From: Snodgrassella sp. CFCC 13594
GTDB taxonomy: Bacteria > Pseudomonadota > Gammaproteobacteria > Burkholderiales > Neisseriaceae
Direction of reading: 5' to 3'
Assembly: GCF_001590725.1 (NCBI RefSeq)
Contig: NZ_LQXR01000002.1
Span: 211,042-275,041, forward strand
DNA: 64,000 bases
The position numbers and the translations under genes are program-made. A model generated the notes under the pieces. That model ran no database searches. It was not told the origin of the DNA and saw only the letters and a program-made list of their open reading frames with translations. Below are positions 25,877 through 34,186 of the stretch, one piece after another. Positions within the stretch are counted from its first letter, which is position 1; each line of letters opens with the position of its first letter.

Positions 25877-26653
25877 TCAAACGATAACCTCATCTCCAAT
25901 GTGGATCACTCCTGGCTGAACTAAGGTTAAATGAATGCCGAAACAGACGCCATTTTGGTTTTTCCGGGTTTTGGCCAAGGTCATGAGGGGTTCTTTAGTA
26001 GAGTCTTTAACGCCAGTGTCGGGATCAACTGTAATCAGTACACATCGGCTGCATGGCTTGAAATTTTCTAATATTGCACTGCCGATTTGAGCCTGCTGCC
26101 ATCCGTCTTCAATATAAGGCACACCTGCATCAACGATAATGTTGGCACGGAAGCGCCGCATGTCTACGGGATTTGGCAATTGCTGGTTGAGGGCAGACAA
26201 AGAAGCGATGTTGGTGAGCAAGTAAGGTGCGCCATCGGCAAAGCTCAGTTCCCCACCGTTGTGATTCAAGATGCGGTGCGATTTTGATCCTAAGTAAAAC
26301 AAGCGGCATGGGCGCCCCAATTGCGTGGAGAGCCACGCATCGGTTTCAGGCAGCCCTTGGTAGGCAGAAAAGGTGTCTTTCCACACATTCACTTCGTGAG
26401 GCTGGGTGTAATCGGATACGGCGACTTGATGTTGTTCACCATTGGGGGCAATGAGTGTGAGTGCGTTATCGCTGGGGACAGCCTGCCACAATACCATCTG
26501 TGGATGGGTACGCGCAGTGATGAAGTGGCCATTGGGCTCGGCCACCAGCCAAGCCCGGTCCTGATCAAAGCCACGTTCGTGCAACGTGAGGCTATCGGCG
26601 GGTATGCCGCGCATTGATTTGACGGGGTAATAATACAAAGCCACCACTTTCAT
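25877..26653 (-). CDS. MOSC-domain protein (YcbX/mARC N-terminal type)
   Basis: A 258-residue molybdenum-cofactor-binding protein. VALYYYPVKSMRGI is the MOSC N-terminal barrel. RFRANIIVDAGVPY and FKPCSRCVLITVDPDTG are the MOSC domain, with the conserved Cys that would ligate molybdenum. In E. coli YcbX this module detoxifies N-hydroxylated bases. This protein lacks the C-terminal ferredoxin domain of YcbX. I chose ATG 26653 because AAGGA precedes it. It is last in a minus-strand run with the bestrophin and permease genes. Confidence 0.83.
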   Translation of the reverse strand: MKVVALYYYPVKSMRGIPADSLTLHERGFDQDRAWLVAEPNGHFITARTHPQMVLWQAVPSDNALTLIAPNGEQHQVAVSDYTQPHEVNVWKDTFSAYQGLPETDAWLSTQLGRPCRLFYLGSKSHRILNHNGGELSFADGAPYLLTNIASLSALNQQLPNPVDMRRFRANIIVDAGVPYIEDGWQQAQIGSAILENFKPCSRCVLITVDPDTGVKDSTKEPLMTLAKTRKNQNGVCFGIHLTLVQPGVIHIGDEVIV

Positions 26654-26677
26654 GTTGTATCCTTTAATTGGCATGAA

Positions 26678-27595
26678 TTACATCAATACGCTGCGTTCTG
26701 GTTGCAAAATCGGCGGATACGGTTCACCCAGCTCAGCCAATAAATTGTTTTCAATAGTGCGGCAAATGCTGTCTAAGGCTAATGCATTGGGTTCTTGAGA
26801 AAAGGGGTTGGTGATTTCTTCGCCCAATGCATCCAGCCCCAAAAATGCGTATGCCATAAAGCTCACCACCACTGGTGTCATGTAGCCGATGGTTTCCACC
26901 AGCCCAAACGGCAACAGCCAGCAATACACATGCAAAGTACGGTGCAGCAAAAGGGTATAAGCATAGGGCAATGGCGTGGTGCGAATACGCTCGCAACCGC
27001 CCAAAATACGGCCAAGTTCGTTGATGTGCTCTTCTACGCGCGCCATCAGTGGCGATTCCAAACCGTGTTGTTGATGTAAGTGGTAAAAAGAACGGCTGAT
27101 TAAGGTTAGGATGTGGTTGGTGGGGCTGGGGGCTGCTAATACGGCAGCGTAATCGCGTTCAGGCAGCCAGCGCTGCAAGTCGTTGTGGGCATCGGTGCCG
27201 CGTAAGCGATGGCGTAACGCATGGGCATAGGCAATCAGCAAATATACCCGAGCTTGGGTTTCGGCGGGTGTGCTGCCGCCCGCGTATACCAAAGCCTCGC
27301 GAGTGAGGCTGCGGCAAGTAATCAAACAACTACCCCATAACGTGCGCGCCTCCCAGTAACGGTCGTAGCTGGCCCCATTGCGAAAGCCCACAAACAAACC
27401 CAATACCAAGCCAATGATGGTGAATGGGGCCACAGTGAGGTTAATGAAATGCCAGTGGAAGTGTAAATATAAAACACACACCACCACCGCCAAGAGATCC
27501 AAATACAGTACGCGTTTCCATACCTTGGGTAAGATGGAACCGTGCCAAATCAAAAAAAGTCGCCATATGGAAGGCGGATGATCGTGAACTATCAT
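26678..27595 (-). CDS. Bestrophin-family ion channel (YneE type)
   Basis: A 305-residue inner-membrane channel. HFHWHFINLTVAPFTIIGLVLGLFVGFRNGASYDRYWEARTLWG is the bacterial bestrophin core. Bacterial members form pentameric channels; the ion carried here cannot be predicted. It begins 4 bases after the permease stop and is followed after 24 bases by the MOSC gene, so the three are likely one transcript. Confidence 0.85.
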   Translation of the reverse strand: MIVHDHPPSIWRLFLIWHGSILPKVWKRVLYLDLLAVVVCVLYLHFHWHFINLTVAPFTIIGLVLGLFVGFRNGASYDRYWEARTLWGSCLITCRSLTREALVYAGGSTPAETQARVYLLIAYAHALRHRLRGTDAHNDLQRWLPERDYAAVLAAPSPTNHILTLISRSFYHLHQQHGLESPLMARVEEHINELGRILGGCERIRTTPLPYAYTLLLHRTLHVYCWLLPFGLVETIGYMTPVVVSFMAYAFLGLDALGEEITNPFSQEPNALALDSICRTIENNLLAELGEPYPPILQPERSVLM

Positions 27596-27599
27596 GGTT

Positions 27600-29141
27600 T
27601 TATGGGTTATCGTTGAGGCGCACCATGCGGTTGACTTGATAAATCAGCAACAGCACGGGTGCGCCAATCAAGGCGGTGAACGTGAAGAATCCGGGATAGC
27701 CGATGTGGTCGACAATGGTACCAGAGTAGCCACCCAAAGTTTTTGGAATCAGCGTCATTAACGAGCTGAAAATAGCGTATTGAACCGCTGTAAAGCGGAT
27801 GCTGGTGAGCGCCGATAGAAAGGCCACAAACACGGCACCAGCCAAGCCCGAAGCCAGATTGTCGGCAGCCACAGCCAAATACATAAATACCACATCGTGG
27901 CCGCGCCATGCCAAGCCCACAAACAGTAAATTGGTGAGTGCAGCCAAAATGGCGCCCACGGCCATTAATTTCATTAATGAGTAACGTTGCGCCAGCAAGC
28001 CACCCACAAACCCACCCCCAATCGACATGATGACACCAAAGGTTTTGACGGCTGCTGCAATCTCCGTTTTGCTAAAACCCATATCTTCATAAAAGACATT
28101 GGAAATCACACCCGAAACAATGTCGGAAATGCGATAAAGGCCGATGAGGGCGAGTAGCCACAGCGCTGCTTTGCCGTAGCGGTTAAAAAAATCCAGAATC
28201 GGGTTGAGCCATGTGGTGCGTGCGGTTTCAGCAGAAACCATCCCTGCTTTGACCAATATTAAGCCCACCGCCACTGCCACGGCAATGCTGATGAGAAGAC
28301 GAATGCTGCCCAGTGCAAATCCCCATAAAGGGGATGCGCTTTCAGGCAATACCAAACCGATGATTTGTATGCTGCCAATGAATGCCACCACACACAGTGC
28401 AAAAACCAACACCAAGCGCGCATATTCGCGATTGTGTTGGGTTAACGATTTGGGTGTGGGTTGCGTTTCGCGGATGATGAAGGTGGTGATGATGCCTACC
28501 AACATCACTGAAGCCATGATGAAATACGTGTGTTGCCACGCTTGGTATTGGTAATGGGTACCGTTGGAACCAAACACATCCGCTAAAAATAAGGCGCCAG
28601 CGCCGGCAATCACCATGCCGATGCGATAGCCCGCGTTGTAGGTGGCCGCCATCACCGATTGCATGGCGGTATCGTGCTCAGCCAGTTCGATGCGGTAGGC
28701 ATCCACTACAATGTCTTGGGTGGCTGAAGAAAATCCCAATAACACAGCGGCAAAAGCCATGTACATCAGGCTGCCTGAAAGATGGGGGTCGATGAGTGCA
28801 ATCCACAAAATTGCGATTACGATCAATAATTGCGCCACCAACAACCATGCTCGTCGGCGCCCTAGCCAGCGCGTTAATCCAGGCAGAGGCAAGGCATCAA
28901 TCAAAGGTGCCCAAACGAATTTAAATGAATACGCCAGTGCCGCCCAGCTAAACATGGTGACGGTACTGCGCTCGACACCCGCCTCGCGCAGCCACAAAGA
29001 CAAGGTGGAAAAAATCAGCAGCAGTGGTACCCCAGAAGAAAATCCCAAAAACAACATGGTCAGTGCACGCCGATCGCCGTACACCGCCAAAGCTTGCTGC
29101 CAGCTGTTGCGTTTTCGGGAGAGTGAAGATGAGGAAGTCAT
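27600..29141 (-). CDS. AmpG-like MFS permease
   Basis: A 513-residue major facilitator with 12 or more membrane segments. LFLGFSSGVPLLLIFSTLSLWLREAG and FVWAPLIDALPLP near the N-terminus are typical of AmpG, which imports anhydromuropeptides released during peptidoglycan turnover. STTVTM and SSATQDIVVDAYRIE also fit this family. The substrate is inferred from similarity only. An uptake 12-mer lies inside at 28768-28779. An inverted pair of uptake motifs separates it from rmuC. Confidence 0.85.
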   Translation of the reverse strand: MTSSSSLSRKRNSWQQALAVYGDRRALTMLFLGFSSGVPLLLIFSTLSLWLREAGVERSTVTMFSWAALAYSFKFVWAPLIDALPLPGLTRWLGRRRAWLLVAQLLIVIAILWIALIDPHLSGSLMYMAFAAVLLGFSSATQDIVVDAYRIELAEHDTAMQSVMAATYNAGYRIGMVIAGAGALFLADVFGSNGTHYQYQAWQHTYFIMASVMLVGIITTFIIRETQPTPKSLTQHNREYARLVLVFALCVVAFIGSIQIIGLVLPESASPLWGFALGSIRLLISIAVAVAVGLILVKAGMVSAETARTTWLNPILDFFNRYGKAALWLLALIGLYRISDIVSGVISNVFYEDMGFSKTEIAAAVKTFGVIMSIGGGFVGGLLAQRYSLMKLMAVGAILAALTNLLFVGLAWRGHDVVFMYLAVAADNLASGLAGAVFVAFLSALTSIRFTAVQYAIFSSLMTLIPKTLGGYSGTIVDHIGYPGFFTFTALIGAPVLLLIYQVNRMVRLNDNP

Positions 29142-29159
29142 GGTGAGTGCTCATGCGGT

Positions 29160-29187
29160 TTCAGGCAGCCTGTTGCGGCTGCCTGAG
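29160..29187. terminator. Inverted uptake-sequence pair between rmuC and the AmpG-like gene
   Basis: CAGGCAGCC (29162-29170) pairs with GGCTGCCTG (29177-29185) across a six-base loop, 4 bases after the rmuC stop in its direction of reading. Only a short T-run follows, so some read-through into the permease gene is likely. Confidence 0.6.
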
Positions 29188-29190
29188 CGA

Positions 29191-30810
29191 TTATTCGGTG
29201 GTGGCGGGCAGCGCAGGCGATGTGTCGTCTTCATCGTCTGCTGTTTGGTATGCGGCGGGCAAGGTTTTGCTGGTTGGTACCCCTAGCTGGCTTAATTTTT
29301 TGGCACGGTTGATCAGGTTACCGCGGCCAGTGTGTAATTGTTTCATGGCTGTCTGGTATTGTGTTTGTGCCTGTTCAATGTTTTTGCCGACACCTTCCAA
29401 TGTGGCGACAAAGCCAACAAATTTATCATAGAGCTTGCCGCCTTCTTGGGCTATGGTGAGGGCATTTTGGTTTTGCTGTTCATTGCGCCAAATATTGGCC
29501 ACAGTACGCAGTGTTGCCAGCAGCGTGCTCGGACCCACCAGCATGATGCGTTTGGCAAAACAGTCGTCGAAGAGCTGATTGTCATGCTGTAATGCCAGTA
29601 AATAAGCGGGCTCTACCGGGATAAACATAAACACAAAATCGAGGGTATTGATGCCGTCTATGTTGTCATAACGCTTTGCCGCCAGTTCTTTGATATGTTG
29701 CCGCACGGAGTGCACATGTGCGGCCAATTCACGGGCGGCCGCTTGCGCATCAGTGGCTTGTGTGTAGCGGACATAAGCTGTCAGCGATACTTTGGCATCT
29801 ATGATGATTTGTTTGTTGTCGGGTAGGTTGACCAGTACATCGGGTTGTAGCCGGCGCTGCTGGCCATGCTCATCGGTGATGGTGGTGGCTGCCTGAACGA
29901 TGTATTCGCGCCCTTTTTGTAAACCAGAGCTTTCCAGCACTTTTTCCAAGATCATTTCACCCCAATTGCCCTGGTTTTTGTTTTGTGTACCCGTGAGAGC
30001 ATCGGTGAGTGCTTTAGCATCGCCATGCAGTTGGGTATTGAGTTCTTGCAGGCGTTTGAGTTCCACTTCTAAAGTGGTGCGTTCTTTGGCTTCTTTTTCG
30101 TAGGTATTTTGCACCAGTTGGCTGAAGCCTTGTATGCGCTCGTGTAATGGGTTGATGAGCTGGCTGAGGCTGTGTTGGTTTTGCTCACTAAAGCGTTTGC
30201 TTTTTTCTTCCAAAATATCATTGGCGAGGGTTTTAAATTGGTTGCTTAATTCTTCTTTGGCAGCCAAGAGTAGCGCCAATTTTTCTTGATGAGCTTCGCG
30301 TTCTTGCTGTAATTGGGTGCTTAAACGGCTATTGGTTACTTCACTATTATTCAACTGTTGGCGTGTGTTTTGGTAAACCTCATCTAGCTGGCGCCATTCT
30401 GTCGCACGCGCTTGCCAATTGGCCAGTTGTTGTTTGGCTGCGGCTAGAGCATTGTCGCTGTTTTGCCATCGTTGCTGAAACTGTTGTACCTGTGCTTGGG
30501 TTTGTTGTAGTTGCGCTTGTAACGCTGGTAATTGTCGATTCTCAGCTTGGGCACTCGCCAGTTGTGTACTGGCTGCCTGAAACTGTTGGCGCAATTGGCC
30601 TAATTCTTGCTGTGTTTGCTGTTGCTGCTGTTGCCATTGCGTAGCTTCATCTTTTGCGCGGGTGATTTCCGCCTGTAAAGCTTGTGCTTCTATTTGCCAT
30701 TGTGCTGTTTGGGTGAGAATGCGCTGTCGGCTCCATAGCCAAACCACCACGCCCACCAGACCCGTTGCCAATGCAACGATTAACCACAGCGACAGCGGTA
30801 CTGCCAACAT
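29191..30810 (-). CDS. rmuC: RmuC-family DNA recombination protein
   Basis: A 539-residue protein: an N-terminal membrane anchor (LWLIVALATGLVGVVVWLW), about 200 residues of Gln-rich coiled coil, then the nuclease-like RmuC domain (NQGNWGEMILEKVLESSGL, IIIDAKVSLTAY, FVFMFIPVEPAYLLAL). RmuC limits inversions at short inverted repeats in E. coli; its biochemistry is unclear. The ATG at 30810 follows AAAGG; an upstream in-frame TTG is less likely. Confidence 0.9.
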   Translation of the reverse strand: MLAVPLSLWLIVALATGLVGVVVWLWSRQRILTQTAQWQIEAQALQAEITRAKDEATQWQQQQQQTQQELGQLRQQFQAASTQLASAQAENRQLPALQAQLQQTQAQVQQFQQRWQNSDNALAAAKQQLANWQARATEWRQLDEVYQNTRQQLNNSEVTNSRLSTQLQQEREAHQEKLALLLAAKEELSNQFKTLANDILEEKSKRFSEQNQHSLSQLINPLHERIQGFSQLVQNTYEKEAKERTTLEVELKRLQELNTQLHGDAKALTDALTGTQNKNQGNWGEMILEKVLESSGLQKGREYIVQAATTITDEHGQQRRLQPDVLVNLPDNKQIIIDAKVSLTAYVRYTQATDAQAAARELAAHVHSVRQHIKELAAKRYDNIDGINTLDFVFMFIPVEPAYLLALQHDNQLFDDCFAKRIMLVGPSTLLATLRTVANIWRNEQQNQNALTIAQEGGKLYDKFVGFVATLEGVGKNIEQAQTQYQTAMKQLHTGRGNLINRAKKLSQLGVPTSKTLPAAYQTADDEDDTSPALPATTE

Positions 30811-31167
30811 GATGTTCAACCTTTAAAATAAAGGCGTATGTTATCACGCTTGGCATAGAGTGCATGCGTGGGCTTGGGGATAAATGTTAATATGCGCACT
30901 GTGCTGACAACAGTATACGAATTGATGCGGTATATTTACCTGTAGATTGGGTATGATGGCTGGGCGCAGATGGATGCGCCTCTTGCTTAGTTAACTTAAG
31001 GTTCCTGAATGTATTTGATGCCCCATAGCAATTGCAGGCCAATCAAGACATGAAGAAATCATGCTGTCGCCCAGCAAAAAGCTGCGTCTTTGAGCGGTTG
31101 GGTACTTATGGCTATGCCAATATAGCAGGCAATTGTAATGAGGGGCTCTTATATATATGGCACATGC

Positions 31168-31183
31168 TGGCACGATAATTGCT
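31168..31183 (+). promoter_or_regulatory. Sigma-54 (RpoN) promoter upstream of msbA
   Basis: TGGCACG (31168-31174), four bases, TTGCT (31179-31183) matches the sigma-54 consensus TGGCACG-N4-TTGCW at every fixed position, with the -24 GG and -12 GC correctly spaced. Transcription would start near 31194, about 40 bases before msbA. No activator binding site is identified. Confidence 0.7.
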
Positions 31184-31185
31184 CT

Positions 31186-31204
31186 ACACAGCAATCTGCT
31201 GTGT
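31186..31204. repeat. Perfect palindrome at the predicted sigma-54 start site
   Basis: ACACAGCA (31186-31193), loop ATC, TGCTGTGT (31197-31204). The 8-bp stem straddles the predicted transcription start, so it could be an operator or a hairpin at the 5' end of the msbA transcript. Confidence 0.55.
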
Positions 31205-31234
31205 GCAAAGTGCCTGCTTGATGAATGAAATGTA

Positions 31235-33013
31235 ATGGGACACATGAAAAACAATATTGAATTTTACTCTTTGAAAGAGTTGTATCGAAATCTTTATCCT
31301 TACATGCGCGGATTGCTAAAGTATTTCTTGGTTTCTGTGATTGCTATGGTGGTGGTGGGGGTAACAGGGCCTTGGTTTGCAGCTCTGTTGAAACCCATTA
31401 TTGATAATGGGTTTGTGGCAAAAAACATTGAGGCAATGAAATGGGTGCCTTTCCAAATAGTGGGCCTGTTTATTTTTCGCGGCATAGCCAACTATATAAA
31501 TGAATACACCAGCGCGTATATTTCCAATGTGATGGTGCAAAATATCCAGCGTGATCTATTTATTAAAATGATGATGCTGCCAGTTGGGTATTACAGCGAA
31601 AATAGCCGAGGACACATGGTGTCTCGCATTACCAATGATGCCAAAGGTATTACTGGGGCTGGCTTTGATGTAATCACGACCGTTGCCAAAGATGGTGTCA
31701 CCGTCTTGGGATTGTTGGCTTGGCTATTTTGGCTTGATTGGCAACTGACTTTGGTGACATTTATCACCATTCCTTTAATTGCTTGGCTGGTGCGAACGAT
31801 TAATGCACGCATTCGTCGTCTGGCATCGAAGGCGCAAAGTGGCATGGGCGAGGTCCTGCAAATCCTCACTGAAGCGGTTGACGGGACTCGCGTGGTGCGT
31901 GTGTATGGTGGGCAAGAGTATGAGACCAACCGATTCGAAAAGGTGAATAAAGAATTGCGGCACATTGCTGTGCGCAGACAATCCTACACATCGATAGCTA
32001 GTGCCACGACTCAGCTTTTGGTGGCCACTTCCTTATCGATTATTTTGTATATGGCTGCACGCCGTGCTGCTCATGCAGGATTCAGTGCCGGCGATTTTAT
32101 GTCGTTTTTAACGGCCATGTTGATGATGTTTGACCCGCTGAAACGCATCACAAATGTCAACTCTGTTTTGCAAGGTGGGATTATTGCTGCAACCAGCGTA
32201 TTCAATTTTATGAAAGAAAACAATGAAATTGATAAAGGGAAATTGGCCATGCCAAGAAACCCTGGAGATATTGTCTTCAAAGATGTGGTATTGCGCTATA
32301 AGGGCGCGGATAAAAATGCCATTGATCATTTAAATTTAACCATACCCAAAGGCTCAGTAGTGGCATTGGTTGGGGAATCGGGTTGTGGCAAGACCTCTAC
32401 GGCGAATTTGATCCCTCGGTTTTATGATACAACCAACGGGGAATTGAGTATTGGCGGTGTTAATGTACAGGATTACGAACTCAAAAGCCTACGTGCACAG
32501 ATGGCGCTAGTGAGCCAAGACGTGGTGCTGTTTAACGACACGATTGCCAATAATATTAAATATGGTCATCCCGAAGCCACCGATGAGCAAGTAGTGGAAG
32601 CTGCAAAAGCGGCGAATGCCATGCATTTTATTGAGAAGATGCCAGAAGGTTTGCAAACCCGAGTGGGTGATATGGGGATGAAATTGTCTGGTGGTCAGCG
32701 TCAGCGGATTGCTATTGCCCGCGCTTTGCTGAAAGATGCACCCATATTGATTTTGGATGAAGCCACCAGCGCATTGGATACTGAGTCTGAACGTTTGGTT
32801 CAGGCTGCTTTGGAAGTCTTAATGAAAAATCGTACTACCGTTGTGATTGCACATCGCCTTTCTACCATTGAAAATGCCAATAATATTGTGGTAATGCATG
32901 AAGGCAAAATGGTAGAACAGGGCAAACACGATGAGCTTTTATCTAAAGGCGGCCGTTATGCCAGCCTGTATGCCATGCAATTTGGGCATGCCAATCAAGA
33001 GGATTCGTTATAA
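31235..33013 (+). CDS. msbA: MsbA-type lipid A / lipid-glycan flippase (ABC exporter)
   Basis: A 592-residue half-transporter: six membrane helices, then an ATPase domain with Walker A (GESGCGKTS), signature (LSGGQRQR) and Walker B (ILILDEATSALD). MsbA moves lipid A-core from the inner to the outer leaflet. It stands at the head of a glycan locus, so it could instead or also flip another lipid-linked glycan. The start is ATG 31235 or 31244. It lies behind the sigma-54-type promoter. Confidence 0.87.
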   Translation: MGHMKNNIEFYSLKELYRNLYPYMRGLLKYFLVSVIAMVVVGVTGPWFAALLKPIIDNGFVAKNIEAMKWVPFQIVGLFIFRGIANYINEYTSAYISNVMVQNIQRDLFIKMMMLPVGYYSENSRGHMVSRITNDAKGITGAGFDVITTVAKDGVTVLGLLAWLFWLDWQLTLVTFITIPLIAWLVRTINARIRRLASKAQSGMGEVLQILTEAVDGTRVVRVYGGQEYETNRFEKVNKELRHIAVRRQSYTSIASATTQLLVATSLSIILYMAARRAAHAGFSAGDFMSFLTAMLMMFDPLKRITNVNSVLQGGIIAATSVFNFMKENNEIDKGKLAMPRNPGDIVFKDVVLRYKGADKNAIDHLNLTIPKGSVVALVGESGCGKTSTANLIPRFYDTTNGELSIGGVNVQDYELKSLRAQMALVSQDVVLFNDTIANNIKYGHPEATDEQVVEAAKAANAMHFIEKMPEGLQTRVGDMGMKLSGGQRQRIAIARALLKDAPILILDEATSALDTESERLVQAALEVLMKNRTTVVIAHRLSTIENANNIVVMHEGKMVEQGKHDELLSKGGRYASLYAMQFGHANQEDSL

Positions 33014-33145
33014 ATACTGATTAAAAACAATATGGCATTATAAATATAAGATAATAATAGATATCTGTGGATGATATGGTAAGGCACACATGCAACCTAA
33101 TGTGTGCAACGATTGTCTCAGAAATAATAATTGCGGACCGCAAAC

Positions 33146-34105
33146 ATGACTGCCCTTTCAATTTTGGTGCCCATTTACAACGTTGAGCCTTATTTGGCTC
33201 AATGTTTAAAAAGCATTCAACAGCAAACATTTGAAGATTTCGAAGTTCTTTGCATCAATGATGGCTCTACGGATGGGTCACTGGCCATTATTGAAGAATT
33301 TATTAAATTAGATAATCGTTTTAAAGTTATTGATAAGAAAAATACAGGATATGGTCATTCGATGAATGTGGGTTTAGCCCACTGCTCGGGTGACTATGTT
33401 GGCATTGTTGAGTCTGATGATTTCATCGAACCAGATATGTTCGACATCTTAATCGCTTTAGCACAGCAGCATGATTTAGATATTGCGCGGTGCAATTATT
33501 TTCTGTTTGATCAGCATGGAAAAATCAAGAAAGACTTAAGTTATCTACCCACGGATAAAGTGGTTCATCCGCTTGATTATCCAAAAATCTTCTATCAAGC
33601 GCCTTCGGTCTGGGCCAATTTGTACCGCCATACTTTTTTAACTGAAAACCATATTCGCTTTTTGGAAACGCCCGGTGCTTCTTATCAAGATACCTCTTTT
33701 GTCTTCAAAGCATATGCTCTTTGCCTGCGGTTTATGTTTGTGGATAAACCTTTGCTGAATTATCGCAAAGACAATGCCCATTCTTCCAGTAATAGTGGCG
33801 ACAAAGTTTTTTGCGTTTGCGATGAATACCGAGAAATTTTGCGGTTTTGTAAGCAGCATAATGCAGTTTATCAAGCCTTAAAATTTCATATCCCGATGCT
33901 GAGATTCAAATGCTATTCGTGGAATTTTGCTCGTATAGATACTGCGCACAAATTACCCTTTCTGAAAGCATGGCGAGATGATATTACTTTAGATTTTAAA
34001 GAAAAAAGAATTAATAGGCATTACATCAGTACAAATAAACTGAAAAAAATGATGTTAATCAGATTTCTTCCAATATGGTATAGAGATAGAGTTAAAGGGT
34101 TATAG
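33146..34105 (+). CDS. Glycosyltransferase family 2 protein
   Basis: A 319-residue GT-A enzyme. SILVPIYNVEPYLAQCLKSI begins the nucleotide-binding fold, CINDGSTDGS follows, and VESDDFIEP holds the DxD-like metal site. The acceptor and sugar are unknown. Its base composition is more AT-rich than the genes before msbA. ATG 33146 is preferred; an upstream TTG is in frame. Confidence 0.85.
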   Translation: MTALSILVPIYNVEPYLAQCLKSIQQQTFEDFEVLCINDGSTDGSLAIIEEFIKLDNRFKVIDKKNTGYGHSMNVGLAHCSGDYVGIVESDDFIEPDMFDILIALAQQHDLDIARCNYFLFDQHGKIKKDLSYLPTDKVVHPLDYPKIFYQAPSVWANLYRHTFLTENHIRFLETPGASYQDTSFVFKAYALCLRFMFVDKPLLNYRKDNAHSSSNSGDKVFCVCDEYREILRFCKQHNAVYQALKFHIPMLRFKCYSWNFARIDTAHKLPFLKAWRDDITLDFKEKRINRHYISTNKLKKMMLIRFLPIWYRDRVKGL

Positions 34106-34186
34106 AAGTGCATAATTATATATAGAGCTTATTATTCATGTTATTAATAAATTATTAAATATTTTAAAAATCATAATTGGGAGCAA

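Larger units (their letters stand above)
30811..31234. other. Intergenic region between rmuC and msbA
   Basis: 424 bases between divergent genes. I find no convincing gene; one minus-strand frame (30991-31254) has no recognisable content. The distal part holds the sigma-54-type promoter and the palindrome listed separately. The rest must hold the rmuC promoter, which I cannot place. Confidence 0.6.

Noticed and set aside
28711..29286. Plus-strand 191-codon frame over the AmpG-like and rmuC genes
   Set aside because: Antisense to two good genes and spans their junction; composition is that of a shadow frame.
30991..31254. Minus-strand 87-codon frame between rmuC and msbA
   Set aside because: Covers the sigma-54 promoter and the msbA start; no recognisable sequence.
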